Source: Planctomycetota bacterium (GTDB lineage Bacteria; Planctomycetota; Phycisphaerae; UBA1845; UTPLA1). Taken from it: a DNA stretch of 36,588 nt. Position numbers and translations under genes: made by a program. How positions within the stretch are numbered: the stretch's first letter is position 1; the number at the start of each line of letters is the position of its first letter. The notes under the pieces were generated by a model, which was not told the origin of the DNA, searched no databases, and worked only from the letters and a program-made list of their open reading frames with translations. The stretch covers positions 1 to 36,588 of the forward strand of contig JADJRI010000043.1 of the NCBI GenBank assembly GCA_016712275.1. Direction: 5' to 3'. Of this stretch, positions 1-7,911 are shown in pieces.

Positions 1-503
1 GAAATCGGCGGATCATCCATGCGATGTTATTGATCAGAATATCTTCGCCGCCGAAAAGGACCGCCGGCCGGAGTATTGCGTAGGACAACCCGCTTTCACG
101 GATCGCCCGTTCGAGCCGGGCCTTGCCACTGTAATACTCGAAGGGCGAATCTTCGCTGGGATTGGCGATGCTGGTGTGAACGATTCGACGGATGCCGGCT
201 TGCCTCGCGGCGTCAAAAAGAGTGAGGCTGTTGCGCACCGCTTCCGCCCGCGTGAAGCCAGCGTGGTTAAAACGAATCCAGTAGGTATTGTGAAGCACGG
301 TCGCACCGCGCAGCGAGTCGGTCAGTCGTTCAGGGCAATCGAAATCGTAGGGGTGAACGGTGATTCGATCGCCGAAGGGATTGGTTCGGCCGGGCGAATT
401 GGTGAGGCATCGCACCGCCACTCCGCGATCGAGCAGGCGCTGTGTGATGCGCCTCCCGGAATAACCGAAAGCGCCCAGTTACGACATGAACTTCAGGAAG
501 CAT
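1..503 (-). CDS. NAD-dependent epimerase/dehydratase-like protein, 3' truncated by the window edge, frameshifted near its start
   Basis: N-terminal part of an extended short-chain dehydrogenase (NAD(P)-binding Rossmann fold) that would act on a nucleotide sugar or related substrate. The start ATG (503-501) follows GGAG with 6 bases between. The first ten codons read MLPEVHVVTG, then the frame is lost. One base removed at about 473-476 restores VVTGAFGYSGRRITQRLL, the TGxxGxxG dinucleotide-binding motif. Downstream, in the restored frame, come a DAARQAGIRRIVHTS segment (beta4 region) and FEYYSGKARLE (YxxxK catalytic pair), then LRPAVLFG (the substrate-side RP motif). The gene runs off the left edge, so the C-terminus and the substrate are unknown. 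It is divergent from the decarboxylase at 730 with about 226 bases between. The frameshift may be a sequencing error. Confidence 0.75.
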
Positions 504-729
504 GAAATACTCCACTCGATTGATGAGAACCCAACTGGGTACTCCCCGGCGGGAATGAGCGCTGATGTCAACGTGCGATGGCGGAATCAAAACGATTGAA
601 ACGCGATGCACAATGATGAAAGAATTGAAATGATTTTTTGAGGCTTGGGCGTTCGCAATTATTGAAATATGACGATGCCTCGGCTGTTTCGGCCACGGAT
701 AGTGATGGCGATTAAGCGACGATGATGCG

Positions 730-2178
730 ATGTTGATCAAAGAACTAAACACGCTTGAACCGCAAGCCAGACGACTGGAACCATCGCCCGATGCGCGCGC
801 AAGTTCTCGCAGGGCCGTTTTGAATTACACGGAACAGTTTCTGGACGATATCGACCGACTTTCGGCTTTCAACGAATACGCAAGTGAAACAAAGCAATCA
901 GCCGAACTCGACATTAGCGAGAGTCCGATCGACCTCGACAATGCCATCAAAATCATCGGCGAACATGTGGATAAGCCGGGCCTCAATCCGGCGTCCGGCG
1001 GGCACTTGGGCTATATCCCCGGCGGCGGGATTTATTTTTCGGCGCTGGGCGATTACATGGCGGCGGTGACGAACCGCTACGCAGGCATTCGCTTCACAGG
1101 CCCCGGCGCAGTTGCGCTGGAACATGCCCTCGTTCGATGGATGGCGAAACTCGTCGGTTACCCGGCGACGGCCGCAGGCAATCTCACCTCCGGCGGGAGC
1201 ATTGCCAACCTGTGTGCCATCGTTGCGGCACGCGATGCCAGCGGGCTGAAGGCGGCCGACTGGCATCGGGCTGTTATTTACACGACCGAGCATGCCCACC
1301 ATTGCCTCGACAAGGCCTATCGCATCGCGGGGCTGGGCGAAGCGGTTCGACGCGTCATTCCGATGGACGAACGGTTTCGGATGGATACGGCCGCGTTGGA
1401 GCGGTCGGTCGAAGTGGACCGGCGCGAAGGGCTGAGGCCGTTTCTTGTCGTTGGCAACGCCGGCTCGACGGATGTCGGTGCGATCGACCCGCTGGACCGG
1501 ATCGCGGAGATCGCCAAACAGAACAAACTGTGGTTTCACATCGATGCGGCCTATGGCGGTTTTTTTATTCTCACCGATGAAGGCCGCGAGAAGCTGCGCG
1601 GCATCGAGAAGAGCGATTCGGTGGTGATGGACCCGCACAAGGGGCTGTTTTTGCCCTACGGGCTCGGCACCGTGCTGGTGCGCGAGCGGGCGCATTTGAA
1701 GCATTCGCATCAATATAGCGCGGCCTATATGCAGGATGCGGCTGGCGCGGATGAAGATTCGCCGGCGGATCTGTCGCCGGAACTGACCAAGCATTTTCGC
1801 GGGCTGCGGCTTTGGCTGCCGCTGAAGCTGCACGGCATCGCGCCGTTTCGAGCGTGTTTGCAGGAAAAGCTGCTGCTTGCGCGGTACGCGTACGAGCAAT
1901 TGATGCAGATGAGCGGCTTCGAGGTGTTAAACGAGCCGGAGTTGAGCGTCGTTGCATATCGATATGTGCCGAAGAGCGGCGATGCGAATGCGTTTAACAA
2001 GCGCATTCAGGCGGCGGTTCAGAAGGATGGCCGCGTGTTCATTTCGTCGACAACGATTCGCGGGACGGTGTATCTGCGGTTAGCGATTCTTGCGTTTCGC
2101 ACGCACTTGAACACGATTCAGTTGGCACTCGAAATTCTGAAAGAAAAAGTGAGCGAGTTGGAAGGCAGTCGGCAGTAA
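730..2178 (+). CDS. PLP-dependent group II decarboxylase (aromatic-L-amino-acid/glutamate decarboxylase family)
   Basis: A 482-residue fold-type I PLP enzyme of the DOPA/tryptophan/glutamate decarboxylase family, expected to release CO2 from an amino acid in the cytosol. The N-terminus (LNTLEPQARRLEPSPDAR) is typical of bacterial members. The central cofactor site is clear: HIDAAYGG at about residues 270-277, with Asp272 positioned for the pyridine nitrogen, and DPHKGLFLPYG at 301-311 with Lys304 as the Schiff-base lysine. TSGGSIANL (about 156-164) is the phosphate-binding turn and HHCLDKA carries the ring-stacking histidine. Length is normal for the family. The ribosome site before ATG 730 is weak. 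The substrate cannot be read from sequence; aromatic amino acids are possible. The next gene starts about 60 bases downstream on the same strand, so co-transcription is possible. Confidence 0.88.
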   Translation: MLIKELNTLEPQARRLEPSPDARASSRRAVLNYTEQFLDDIDRLSAFNEYASETKQSAELDISESPIDLDNAIKIIGEHVDKPGLNPASGGHLGYIPGGGIYFSALGDYMAAVTNRYAGIRFTGPGAVALEHALVRWMAKLVGYPATAAGNLTSGGSIANLCAIVAARDASGLKAADWHRAVIYTTEHAHHCLDKAYRIAGLGEAVRRVIPMDERFRMDTAALERSVEVDRREGLRPFLVVGNAGSTDVGAIDPLDRIAEIAKQNKLWFHIDAAYGGFFILTDEGREKLRGIEKSDSVVMDPHKGLFLPYGLGTVLVRERAHLKHSHQYSAAYMQDAAGADEDSPADLSPELTKHFRGLRLWLPLKLHGIAPFRACLQEKLLLARYAYEQLMQMSGFEVLNEPELSVVAYRYVPKSGDANAFNKRIQAAVQKDGRVFISSTTIRGTVYLRLAILAFRTHLNTIQLALEILKEKVSELEGSRQ

Positions 2179-2239
2179 TTCGAACGGACGCGATGTGCCG
2201 GTTTATTTGAGCTGGCCTTGTTAATAAGGGATGTTGCAC

Positions 2240-5200
2240 ATGGCAAGTTTGCTGAACTTGAAATCGGACGACGGCCACAATCACGGCGGCAGCTCTTGCG
2301 GCACGACAGCCAAGGCCCCTTCCACCGGCAAATCCGGCGGCGGCTGCTCTTCGGGCTCGTGCGGCACGAAGAGCGGCGAGCCAAAGGATGCTTCACAGGG
2401 CTTTGTTCAGCTCAACATCGGTCTGGCCAAAGTCGAGAAATCCAAGCCGGTCATCGAAAACCTGCCGTTCGCGCCGACGGAGAAATATCCGAAGGGCCTG
2501 CTCATCGGCCTCGATGTCGGCAGCACGACCGTGAAATTCGTCGTCGTCGATCCGATCACCGACGAAATGCTGCTGGCCGACTATCAGCGCCACGACACGA
2601 AGCAGCCCGAAAAGTGTCTTGAGATGCTCGCCGCGATAGCGGAGAAGTTTCCCGAAGTGCCGCGAAACAGTTTTCGCGTTTTTATGACCGGCTCGGGCGG
2701 TTCATCCATCGGTCGACGAATCGGAGCACGGTTCGTGCAGGAAGTGAACGCGGTGTCATTGGCCGTCGAGAAGCTCTATCCCGACGTGCAGAGCGTCGTC
2801 GAATTGGGCGGGCAGGACGCGAAGATCATCATCTTCAAGCCCGACGAGGAGACCGGAAAGAAGAAGAAGATACCCTCGATGAACGACAAGTGCGCCGGCG
2901 GCACCGGCGCGGTCATCGACAAGATCAACGCGAAGCTGAAGATCCCCTCGGCCGAGCTGTGCAACATGGGCTACGAAGGTCTGCGGCTGCATCCGGTGGC
3001 GGGCAAGTGCGGCGTTTTTGCCGAGACGGACATCAACGGCCTGCAAAAGCAGGGCGTGCCGCCGGACGAGCTGATGGCGTCGCTCTTCGAGAGCATTATT
3101 CAGCAGAATCTGGCAGTGCTGACGCGCGGACACACGCTGCGGCCGCAGGTGCTGCTCCTCGGTGGGCCGAACTGCTACATCAAGGGCATGCGCGACTGCT
3201 GGCGGCACAACATTCCCGTCATCTGGAAAGAGCGCAAAATTGAAGTGCCGGATCGACCCATCGAGGAATTGATCGTCGTGCCGGACAACGCACAGTATTT
3301 TGCGGCGCTGGGCGCGGTGGAATTCGCCAAGATCGAACTCGAGGAAGAGCCGAATCAAGGCGTCTATCGCGGCGTTGATGAATTGAACTGGTACATCACC
3401 GTCGGCCGCATCGAAGAGAAAAAGGCGGCTGGCGGCCGCGGGCTTTGGAAGGATGCCGAAGAGTTGGCATCCTTCAAGAAGCAATTCACCAAGGAGCCGT
3501 GGTCGGCGAAGAAATATGCGCCGGGCACCGTGGTTCGCGCGTTTGTCGGGCTTGATGGCGGATCGACAAGCACCAAGGGCGTGCTGATGGACGAGGAAAA
3601 GAATGTCGTCGCCAAGCACTACCAGCTTTCCAAGGGCAACCCGATCGAAGACATGATGGATATTTTCGCCGGGCTGCAAAAGCAGATCGACGATCAGGGC
3701 TGCACGCTGGAAGTGCTCGGCGTCGGCACGACGGGTTATGCGAAGGATATTCTCAAGGATGTGATCAAGGCGGACGTGGCGCTGGTGGAGACGGTCGCGC
3801 ATACCCAGGCGGGGTTGCATTTCTATCCTGAGACCGATGTGATCATCGATGTCGGCGGCCAGGACATCAAACTCATCATCCTGAAAAACAATCAGGTCAA
3901 GGATTTCAAGCTTAATACGCAATGCTCGGCCGGCAACGGTTACTTCCTGCAATCGACGGCGCAGGGATTCGGCTTCAAGGTCGAGGACTTCGCCGACATT
4001 GCGTTCAGTGCCGAGGCCATGCCATCGTTCGGCTATGGCTGCGCGGTGTTTATGCAGAGCGACATCGTCGACTTCCAGCGGCAGGGCTGGGCGCCGCAGG
4101 AGATCATGGCGGGGTTGTGCGATGTGTTGCCGAAGAATATCTGGCTGTATGTCTCGCAAATTCCGAATCTCGCGAAGCTGGGCACGAAGTTTATCTTGCA
4201 AGGCGGGACGCAGCACAATCTTGCGGCCGTGAAGACGCAGGTCGATTTCATCACCAGCCGCTTCAAGGGCACGGGCGTGGTGCCGGATGTGAAGGTGCAT
4301 AAGTTCTGCGGCGAGGCCGGCGCGATCGGCTGCGCGGTGGAGGCCCACCGGCTGTACTTCGAGGCGGACCATCGCACCAGCTTCATCGGCATCGACCGCG
4401 TTTCGCAGATTCAGTTCCGCACGACGCGCGGCGAAAACACGCGGTGCTATTTCTGCAAGAACAAGTGCCTGCGCACGTTCATCGACGTAAAAACGGGCGA
4501 GAATGAGGAGGCCGCCGCGGCAGCGGGCGTGGCCGGCGTTCGTGTCAGTCTGACGTCACATATTATCAAGCAGGGCCCGGAGGCGGGGCATGCGACGCGC
4601 ATGAAGCATGGTGAACCTGCGGGTGATGCGTCACCGCTTCCTAACGGGCGCGGCTCTGACAAACCGGCCAAATCGAAGTCGAAAGTTCCGCTCGCGGGCG
4701 ACGAGCAACGGCTCATTATCGCCACCTGCGAAAAAGGCACCGTCGAAGATGTCAACGATATGCGCGACATCAAGAAGGGCCTCGATGCGATGAAGGCGAA
4801 ATATCCGGACTTTTCCGAGATCTTCGCGAGCGAAGTGTTCCGGCCGACGGGTGTGGCGTGCGTCTCTGATGCGATTCCATCCCTTGAAGCAAAAAAGGAC
4901 AAGCCGCTGTGGAACCGGCTATTAGCCGGTTCCACACGTCTCTTGCCGTCGAAGCGTCGGGAGATTGAGCGGCGGATTGAACTGATGCGGAAGCGAAAGG
5001 ACGTTCGCATCGGCATGGTACGGGCGCTGAATATGTACTCGATGGCCCCATGGTTCATGGCGTATTTCGAGGCCGTCGGCATTCCGAAGGCGAACCTGAT
5101 CTGGAGCGACTACACGAGCGAGGAGATGTACAAAGAGGGCGCCAAGCGCGGATCGATCGACCCGTGCTTTCCCAGCAAGATCGGAATCCCCCACGTTCAC

Positions 5201-6190
5201 AACCTGCTCTACCACAAGCACAAGGACAAACCGCTCAACTACATTTTCTTCCCGATGATCGACTGCATGCCGACCTTCCTCGAAGGCATTCAGGACAGCC
5301 GCGCCTGCCCCACCGTGACAGCCACGCCGGAGGCGACGAAGGCGGCTTTCATGAAAGAGAGCAATCTCTTCGCGGATTTCGGCATGGAGTATCTCAATAC
5401 GTTCGTGAATTTCAGCGAGCCGGGGCTGCTGGCGCGGCAGATGTTCAACGAGTTCAAGGACAAGTTCGGCCTGTCGGAAGAGGAAAACCTGCGGGCCTGC
5501 CGCGTGGCGTGGGATTATTACGATGAGTTCCACCGAATTCAGCGCGACGACGCCCGCAAGTTGATCGATCGTCTGGAGGCGAACGACGAGGTCGGTGTAG
5601 TCCTGCTGACACGCCCATATCACAACGACCCCGGTGTCTGCCATGAGATACCGGCCGAGTTTCAGAAAATCGGCATACCGGTGCTCACGATGGACTGCCT
5701 GCCGCGCGATCCGGATCTGCTCGAACGGCTGTTCGGCGAGGAGGTGCGCCGGGGCGATTTCGCCAGCCCGGTCTCCATCGAGGATGCCTGGAAAAACGCC
5801 TACAGCGAAAACACGAACCGCAAAGTCTGGGCGGCCAAGTTCGCGGCGCGGCATCCGAATCTGGTCGCACTCGAACTTTCCAGCTTCAAGTGCGGCCACG
5901 ACGCGCCGATTTACTCGGTGATTGAGGAGATCATCGAGAACAGCGGCACGCCCTATTTCTGCTTCAAGGACATCGACGAAAATAAACCGACCGGATCGAT
6001 CAAGATACGCATAGAGACGATCGGTTACTTCCTCAGCCGGCATCGGGAAAAGCTGGCCAAACGCAAGCAGGCCATGCGGGAGATTGAGGCGAAATTGGCG
6101 ATGATGGAACGGGAGATGAGGGCGGGATTGCCGACGCCAGCCTTTGCCCAATCTCGAGAAATGGAATTTGCAGGGGTGGTTGGAGTATAA
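2240..6190 (+). CDS. Large acyl-CoA dehydratase activase with tandem BcrAD/BadFG ASKHA domains and DUF2229-type C-terminus
   Basis: A protein of about 1316 residues of the family that activates radical 2-hydroxyacyl-CoA dehydratases or benzoyl-CoA-type reductases by ATP-driven electron transfer. Start ATG 2240 is preferred over ATG 2231: TAAGGG (2225-2230) lies 9 bases before the former and touches the latter. Order: a His/Gly/Cys-rich tail (residues about 10-50); ASKHA domain 1 with DVGSTT at 92-97 and Cys218/Cys257; ASKHA domain 2 with DGGSTST from 439 and Cys562/Cys601; a CYFCKNKC motif (Cys736, 739, 743); then the DUF2229/dehydratase-like region (SDYTSEEMYKEG, DPCFPSK, SSFKCGHDAP). Both Cys pairs are 39 residues apart, as in the [4Fe-4S]-bridging cysteines of HgdC. 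No dehydratase gene is adjacent. Two linker segments look like inserted dispersed repeats (4631-4662 and 4908-4936), both kept in frame. Confidence 0.9.
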   Translation: MASLLNLKSDDGHNHGGSSCGTTAKAPSTGKSGGGCSSGSCGTKSGEPKDASQGFVQLNIGLAKVEKSKPVIENLPFAPTEKYPKGLLIGLDVGSTTVKFVVVDPITDEMLLADYQRHDTKQPEKCLEMLAAIAEKFPEVPRNSFRVFMTGSGGSSIGRRIGARFVQEVNAVSLAVEKLYPDVQSVVELGGQDAKIIIFKPDEETGKKKKIPSMNDKCAGGTGAVIDKINAKLKIPSAELCNMGYEGLRLHPVAGKCGVFAETDINGLQKQGVPPDELMASLFESIIQQNLAVLTRGHTLRPQVLLLGGPNCYIKGMRDCWRHNIPVIWKERKIEVPDRPIEELIVVPDNAQYFAALGAVEFAKIELEEEPNQGVYRGVDELNWYITVGRIEEKKAAGGRGLWKDAEELASFKKQFTKEPWSAKKYAPGTVVRAFVGLDGGSTSTKGVLMDEEKNVVAKHYQLSKGNPIEDMMDIFAGLQKQIDDQGCTLEVLGVGTTGYAKDILKDVIKADVALVETVAHTQAGLHFYPETDVIIDVGGQDIKLIILKNNQVKDFKLNTQCSAGNGYFLQSTAQGFGFKVEDFADIAFSAEAMPSFGYGCAVFMQSDIVDFQRQGWAPQEIMAGLCDVLPKNIWLYVSQIPNLAKLGTKFILQGGTQHNLAAVKTQVDFITSRFKGTGVVPDVKVHKFCGEAGAIGCAVEAHRLYFEADHRTSFIGIDRVSQIQFRTTRGENTRCYFCKNKCLRTFIDVKTGENEEAAAAAGVAGVRVSLTSHIIKQGPEAGHATRMKHGEPAGDASPLPNGRGSDKPAKSKSKVPLAGDEQRLIIATCEKGTVEDVNDMRDIKKGLDAMKAKYPDFSEIFASEVFRPTGVACVSDAIPSLEAKKDKPLWNRLLAGSTRLLPSKRREIERRIELMRKRKDVRIGMVRALNMYSMAPWFMAYFEAVGIPKANLIWSDYTSEEMYKEGAKRGSIDPCFPSKIGIPHVHNLLYHKHKDKPLNYIFFPMIDCMPTFLEGIQDSRACPTVTATPEATKAAFMKESNLFADFGMEYLNTFVNFSEPGLLARQMFNEFKDKFGLSEEENLRACRVAWDYYDEFHRIQRDDARKLIDRLEANDEVGVVLLTRPYHNDPGVCHEIPAEFQKIGIPVLTMDCLPRDPDLLERLFGEEVRRGDFASPVSIEDAWKNAYSENTNRKVWAAKFAARHPNLVALELSSFKCGHDAPIYSVIEEIIENSGTPYFCFKDIDENKPTGSIKIRIETIGYFLSRHREKLAKRKQAMREIEAKLAMMEREMRAGLPTPAFAQSREMEFAGVVGV
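4631..4662 (+). repeat. Short dispersed-repeat-like segment inside the activase gene (reads SPLPNGRGSD)
   Basis: The stretch encodes SPLPNGRGSD on the plus strand and SEPRPLGSG on the minus strand. From memory, both peptides recur as spurious-looking segments in unrelated proteins of planctomycete, acidobacterial and similar genomes, which suggests a dispersed intergenic element. Here it sits in a low-complexity linker between the CxxCxxxC motif and the DUF2229 core, and the frame is open across it. Only one copy is present in this window, so the repeat status rests on recall and needs a genome search. Confidence 0.45.
4908..4936. repeat. Near-perfect 29-bp palindrome (REP-like) inside the activase gene
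   Basis: Arms TGTGGAACCGGCTA and TAGCCGGTTCCACA are perfect 14-base reverse complements around a single central T (4922). The frame stays open and reads PLWNRLLAGST, which does not resemble activase sequence. It lies in the variable linker just before the conserved region that starts near 5010. A perfect palindrome of this length inside a coding linker is best explained by insertion of a REP-type element. A transcriptional role inside the gene is unlikely, as there is no T run. Confidence 0.6.
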
Positions 6191-6191
6191 T
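6186..6191 (+). promoter_or_regulatory. Possible -10 box for the small gene/protease pair
   Basis: TATAAT occurs exactly, overlapping the stop codon of the activase gene (TAA at 6188-6190) and lying about 45 bases before the small ORF at 6235. No convincing -35 hexamer is seen at the expected spacing, so this is a weak call. Confidence 0.25.
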
Positions 6192-6234
6192 CCAAGGGAA
6201 TACTACAAACCCTTGCGAACAAAGTGGTAGCCTA

Positions 6235-6504
6235 ATGCACGTGCACGATCTCACACAAAACGAAATTGCCGCGAAAGGGCGGGAACTCTACGAGCAGAGG
6301 ATCCGCGCGACGGTCGAGGCGAACCACCACGGACAAATCATAGATATCGATGTGAAAACCGGTGATTATGAAATAGATGACGAACACTTGGAAGCCGCGC
6401 GTCGTCTAAAGCTCCGATCGCCTGATGCACTATTATTTGCAATAAAAATCGGATTCCCTGCTTTTGCAAGAATCGGTGGCCGGCTGAGAATTCAATCAAC
6501 GTGA
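6235..6504 (+). CDS. Small conserved hypothetical protein paired with a retropepsin-like protease
   Basis: An 89-residue soluble protein with an acidic centre (IIDIDVKTGDYEIDDEHLEAARRLKLRSPDALLFAIKIGF). I recall small proteins of this type (GRELYEQ...VEANHHGQ...DIDTGDYEID...PDALLF..RIGFPA..R.GGR) in cyanobacteria and planctomycetes, often directly upstream of a clan AA aspartic protease, as here. The function is unknown; a toxin-antitoxin-like or processing pair has been imagined for such couples, but nothing in the sequence shows it. Its stop TGA (6502-6504) overlaps a GTG (6501-6503) that opens with VITGRV, the family N-terminus of the protease, so the two are translationally coupled. The ribosome site is weak. 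Confidence 0.65.
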   Translation: MHVHDLTQNEIAAKGRELYEQRIRATVEANHHGQIIDIDVKTGDYEIDDEHLEAARRLKLRSPDALLFAIKIGFPAFARIGGRLRIQST

Positions 6505-6874
6505 TTACGGGCCGTGTCAACACAATGCTCACGAGGCCATGATCGCACTGACGGTGATCGGCCGCGACAATGCGTGGAAGTCCAGCGAGTGCATCATCGA
6601 CACGGGCTTCACGGATTTTCTTACAATTCCTCCGGTCTGGATCGATGAGTTGGGACTTGAACGGGTCGATTGCGTAGAGTGCGAACTCGCGGACGGCAGC
6701 ACGTCGGTATTGGAGACTTTTGAATTGACCGTGAAATGGGACGATACCCAACGGCAAATTCTTGCGATTGCGGCGGATGGCGGGCCGCTGGTCGGAATGA
6801 CGATGATGAAGGGATACCGACTTACAATCGACATTAGACCCGGCGGCGAGGTCCTTCTGACCAAGGTTGGATAA
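6501..6874 (+). CDS. Clan AA (retropepsin-like) aspartic protease, frameshifted near residue 12
   Basis: A single-domain retropepsin-like protein. The open frame from ATG 6539 gives 111 residues beginning MIALTVIGRD, with the active-site triad motif as IIDTGFTDFLTIP (Asp-Thr-Gly). Family members usually begin MITGRVN followed by a strand leading into the domain. That N-terminus is present from GTG 6501 as VITGRVNTMLTRP but ends at a TGA (6540-6542). Adding one base at about 6525-6538 joins it to the downstream frame. Alternatively the ATGA overlap at 6539-6542 could allow reinitiation. The GTG overlaps the upstream stop (GTGA). Cytosolic, probably a homodimeric protease or a non-proteolytic member; substrate unknown. 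Confidence 0.72.
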
Positions 6875-6896
6875 TGACCGGGCAAGGTAAGGTCAT

Positions 6897-7889
6897 ATGA
6901 GTGATTGCCTAGGCAACGAATCATCAGCACTGGTGATGAGAGCCCTTCAAGGCATGGTCAATTCGATGTCTGGCAAGACCGTGCCAATCACGAGGGAAAC
7001 TCGAATCGATCGGTACTTTCGCGAAGTATGCGGAGCCGAATCGCTTGAGTATCTTGATATTACCTTTCAAATTGAAGAAACATTTGAAATTCAACTGCCC
7101 CGCGAAATGTGGGATTATTTGGCTGACGCAAAGCTTGGACTCACCAGCGAAGAATGGGAAGCGCAGTATGCGCCGTTTTTCAACTTCGGCAGATTGGCGG
7201 ATTTCATTGCGCATCGCGTTGATTACTTCAAGATCGAGCCGGTATCCATGATGGGACGGCCCTGTCTGACCGCAGGTGCCTTTCGATTTATGCAGGAGAC
7301 GGCCCATCGAGTTGACCCGCGCGTTCGGCGCTTCGGCCCCAGCTCAGCTATTAGGTCACACTTGAGCGGAAAGAAATCTCGACGATTCTGGACCATCGTG
7401 CGAGCAGCGTCGGGCAATCGGATTCCCAGATTGAAACCGCCAGAATCAACGCCCTCCATGTACGCGTTTAAGTCTTCGATTGTGCTAACGCCCCTCATTT
7501 TCATCTGTTACTCATTAATTCGTTGGATGTATGAGATAAACTCTCTTTCGATCTGGCCGAGCCAAGAGCGAAAACCTGATTATGGATTGGGATTTCAAAT
7601 TTTTTCCTTCTTGGTAGAAAACGGGCCAAGAATTCTACTGATTTCTTTGACCATCTTTACGCTGACGTATCTAGTTCAACTCATAAGATCGCGAAAACAA
7701 CCGTCAAGTTCGATCGGTCCAGACAAATTCGTAACTTTCAGAGACCTTGCTGATTTCATTGCAGGTGAGCGTTTCAATAAGTGCAGAGCATGCGGAGCGA
7801 GTTTTGATAATTCTGTTCATGGTCAATGCTCCAATTGTGGAGCCGCGATAAACGTTGAAGACACCAATGATTCGACAATTGTCGCGTGA
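6897..7889 (+). CDS. Hypothetical protein with ACP-like (DUF1493-like) N-terminus, two membrane segments and C-terminal zinc ribbon
   Basis: A 330-residue protein with a good ribosome site (AAGGTAAGG) before ATG 6897. Residues about 30-110 resemble an acyl-carrier-protein fold of the DUF1493 type: ITRETRIDRYF, then SLEYLDITFQIEETFEIQLP, and later FGRLADFIAHRVD, which corresponds to the closing helix of carrier proteins. The usual Asp-Ser phosphopantetheine site is not evident (ESLEYLD), so it may not be modified. Two hydrophobic stretches follow (VLTPLIFICYSLIRWMY and LLISLTIFTLTYLVQLI), then a second FRDLADFIAGER motif and a zinc ribbon CRACG...CSNCG. The second half is visibly more AT-rich than its neighbours. 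I do not recognise a characterised homologue. It starts about 22 bases after the protease gene, so it could be in the same transcript. Confidence 0.7.
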   Translation: MSDCLGNESSALVMRALQGMVNSMSGKTVPITRETRIDRYFREVCGAESLEYLDITFQIEETFEIQLPREMWDYLADAKLGLTSEEWEAQYAPFFNFGRLADFIAHRVDYFKIEPVSMMGRPCLTAGAFRFMQETAHRVDPRVRRFGPSSAIRSHLSGKKSRRFWTIVRAASGNRIPRLKPPESTPSMYAFKSSIVLTPLIFICYSLIRWMYEINSLSIWPSQERKPDYGLGFQIFSFLVENGPRILLISLTIFTLTYLVQLIRSRKQPSSSIGPDKFVTFRDLADFIAGERFNKCRACGASFDNSVHGQCSNCGAAINVEDTNDSTIVA

Positions 7890-7911
7890 GTTCATTCCAC
7901 TTCCTCGAAGA

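Noticed and set aside
597..700. Sigma-70 promoter between the epimerase and decarboxylase genes
   Set aside because: Several TTG-like and AT-rich hexamers occur, but no pair fits both consensus and spacing well enough to call.
2756..4372. Long minus-strand open frame opposite the activase gene (538 residues)
   Set aside because: It mirrors a strongly supported gene, has His/Arg/Leu-rich shadow composition and no ribosome site or motif.
4922..6151. Minus-strand open frame of about 409 residues opposite the activase
   Set aside because: Shadow of the DUF2229 region; no recognisable domain.
6525..6542. Programmed frameshift in the protease gene
   Set aside because: No slippery heptamer or following stem-loop is evident, and five other similar indels in the window favour sequence error.
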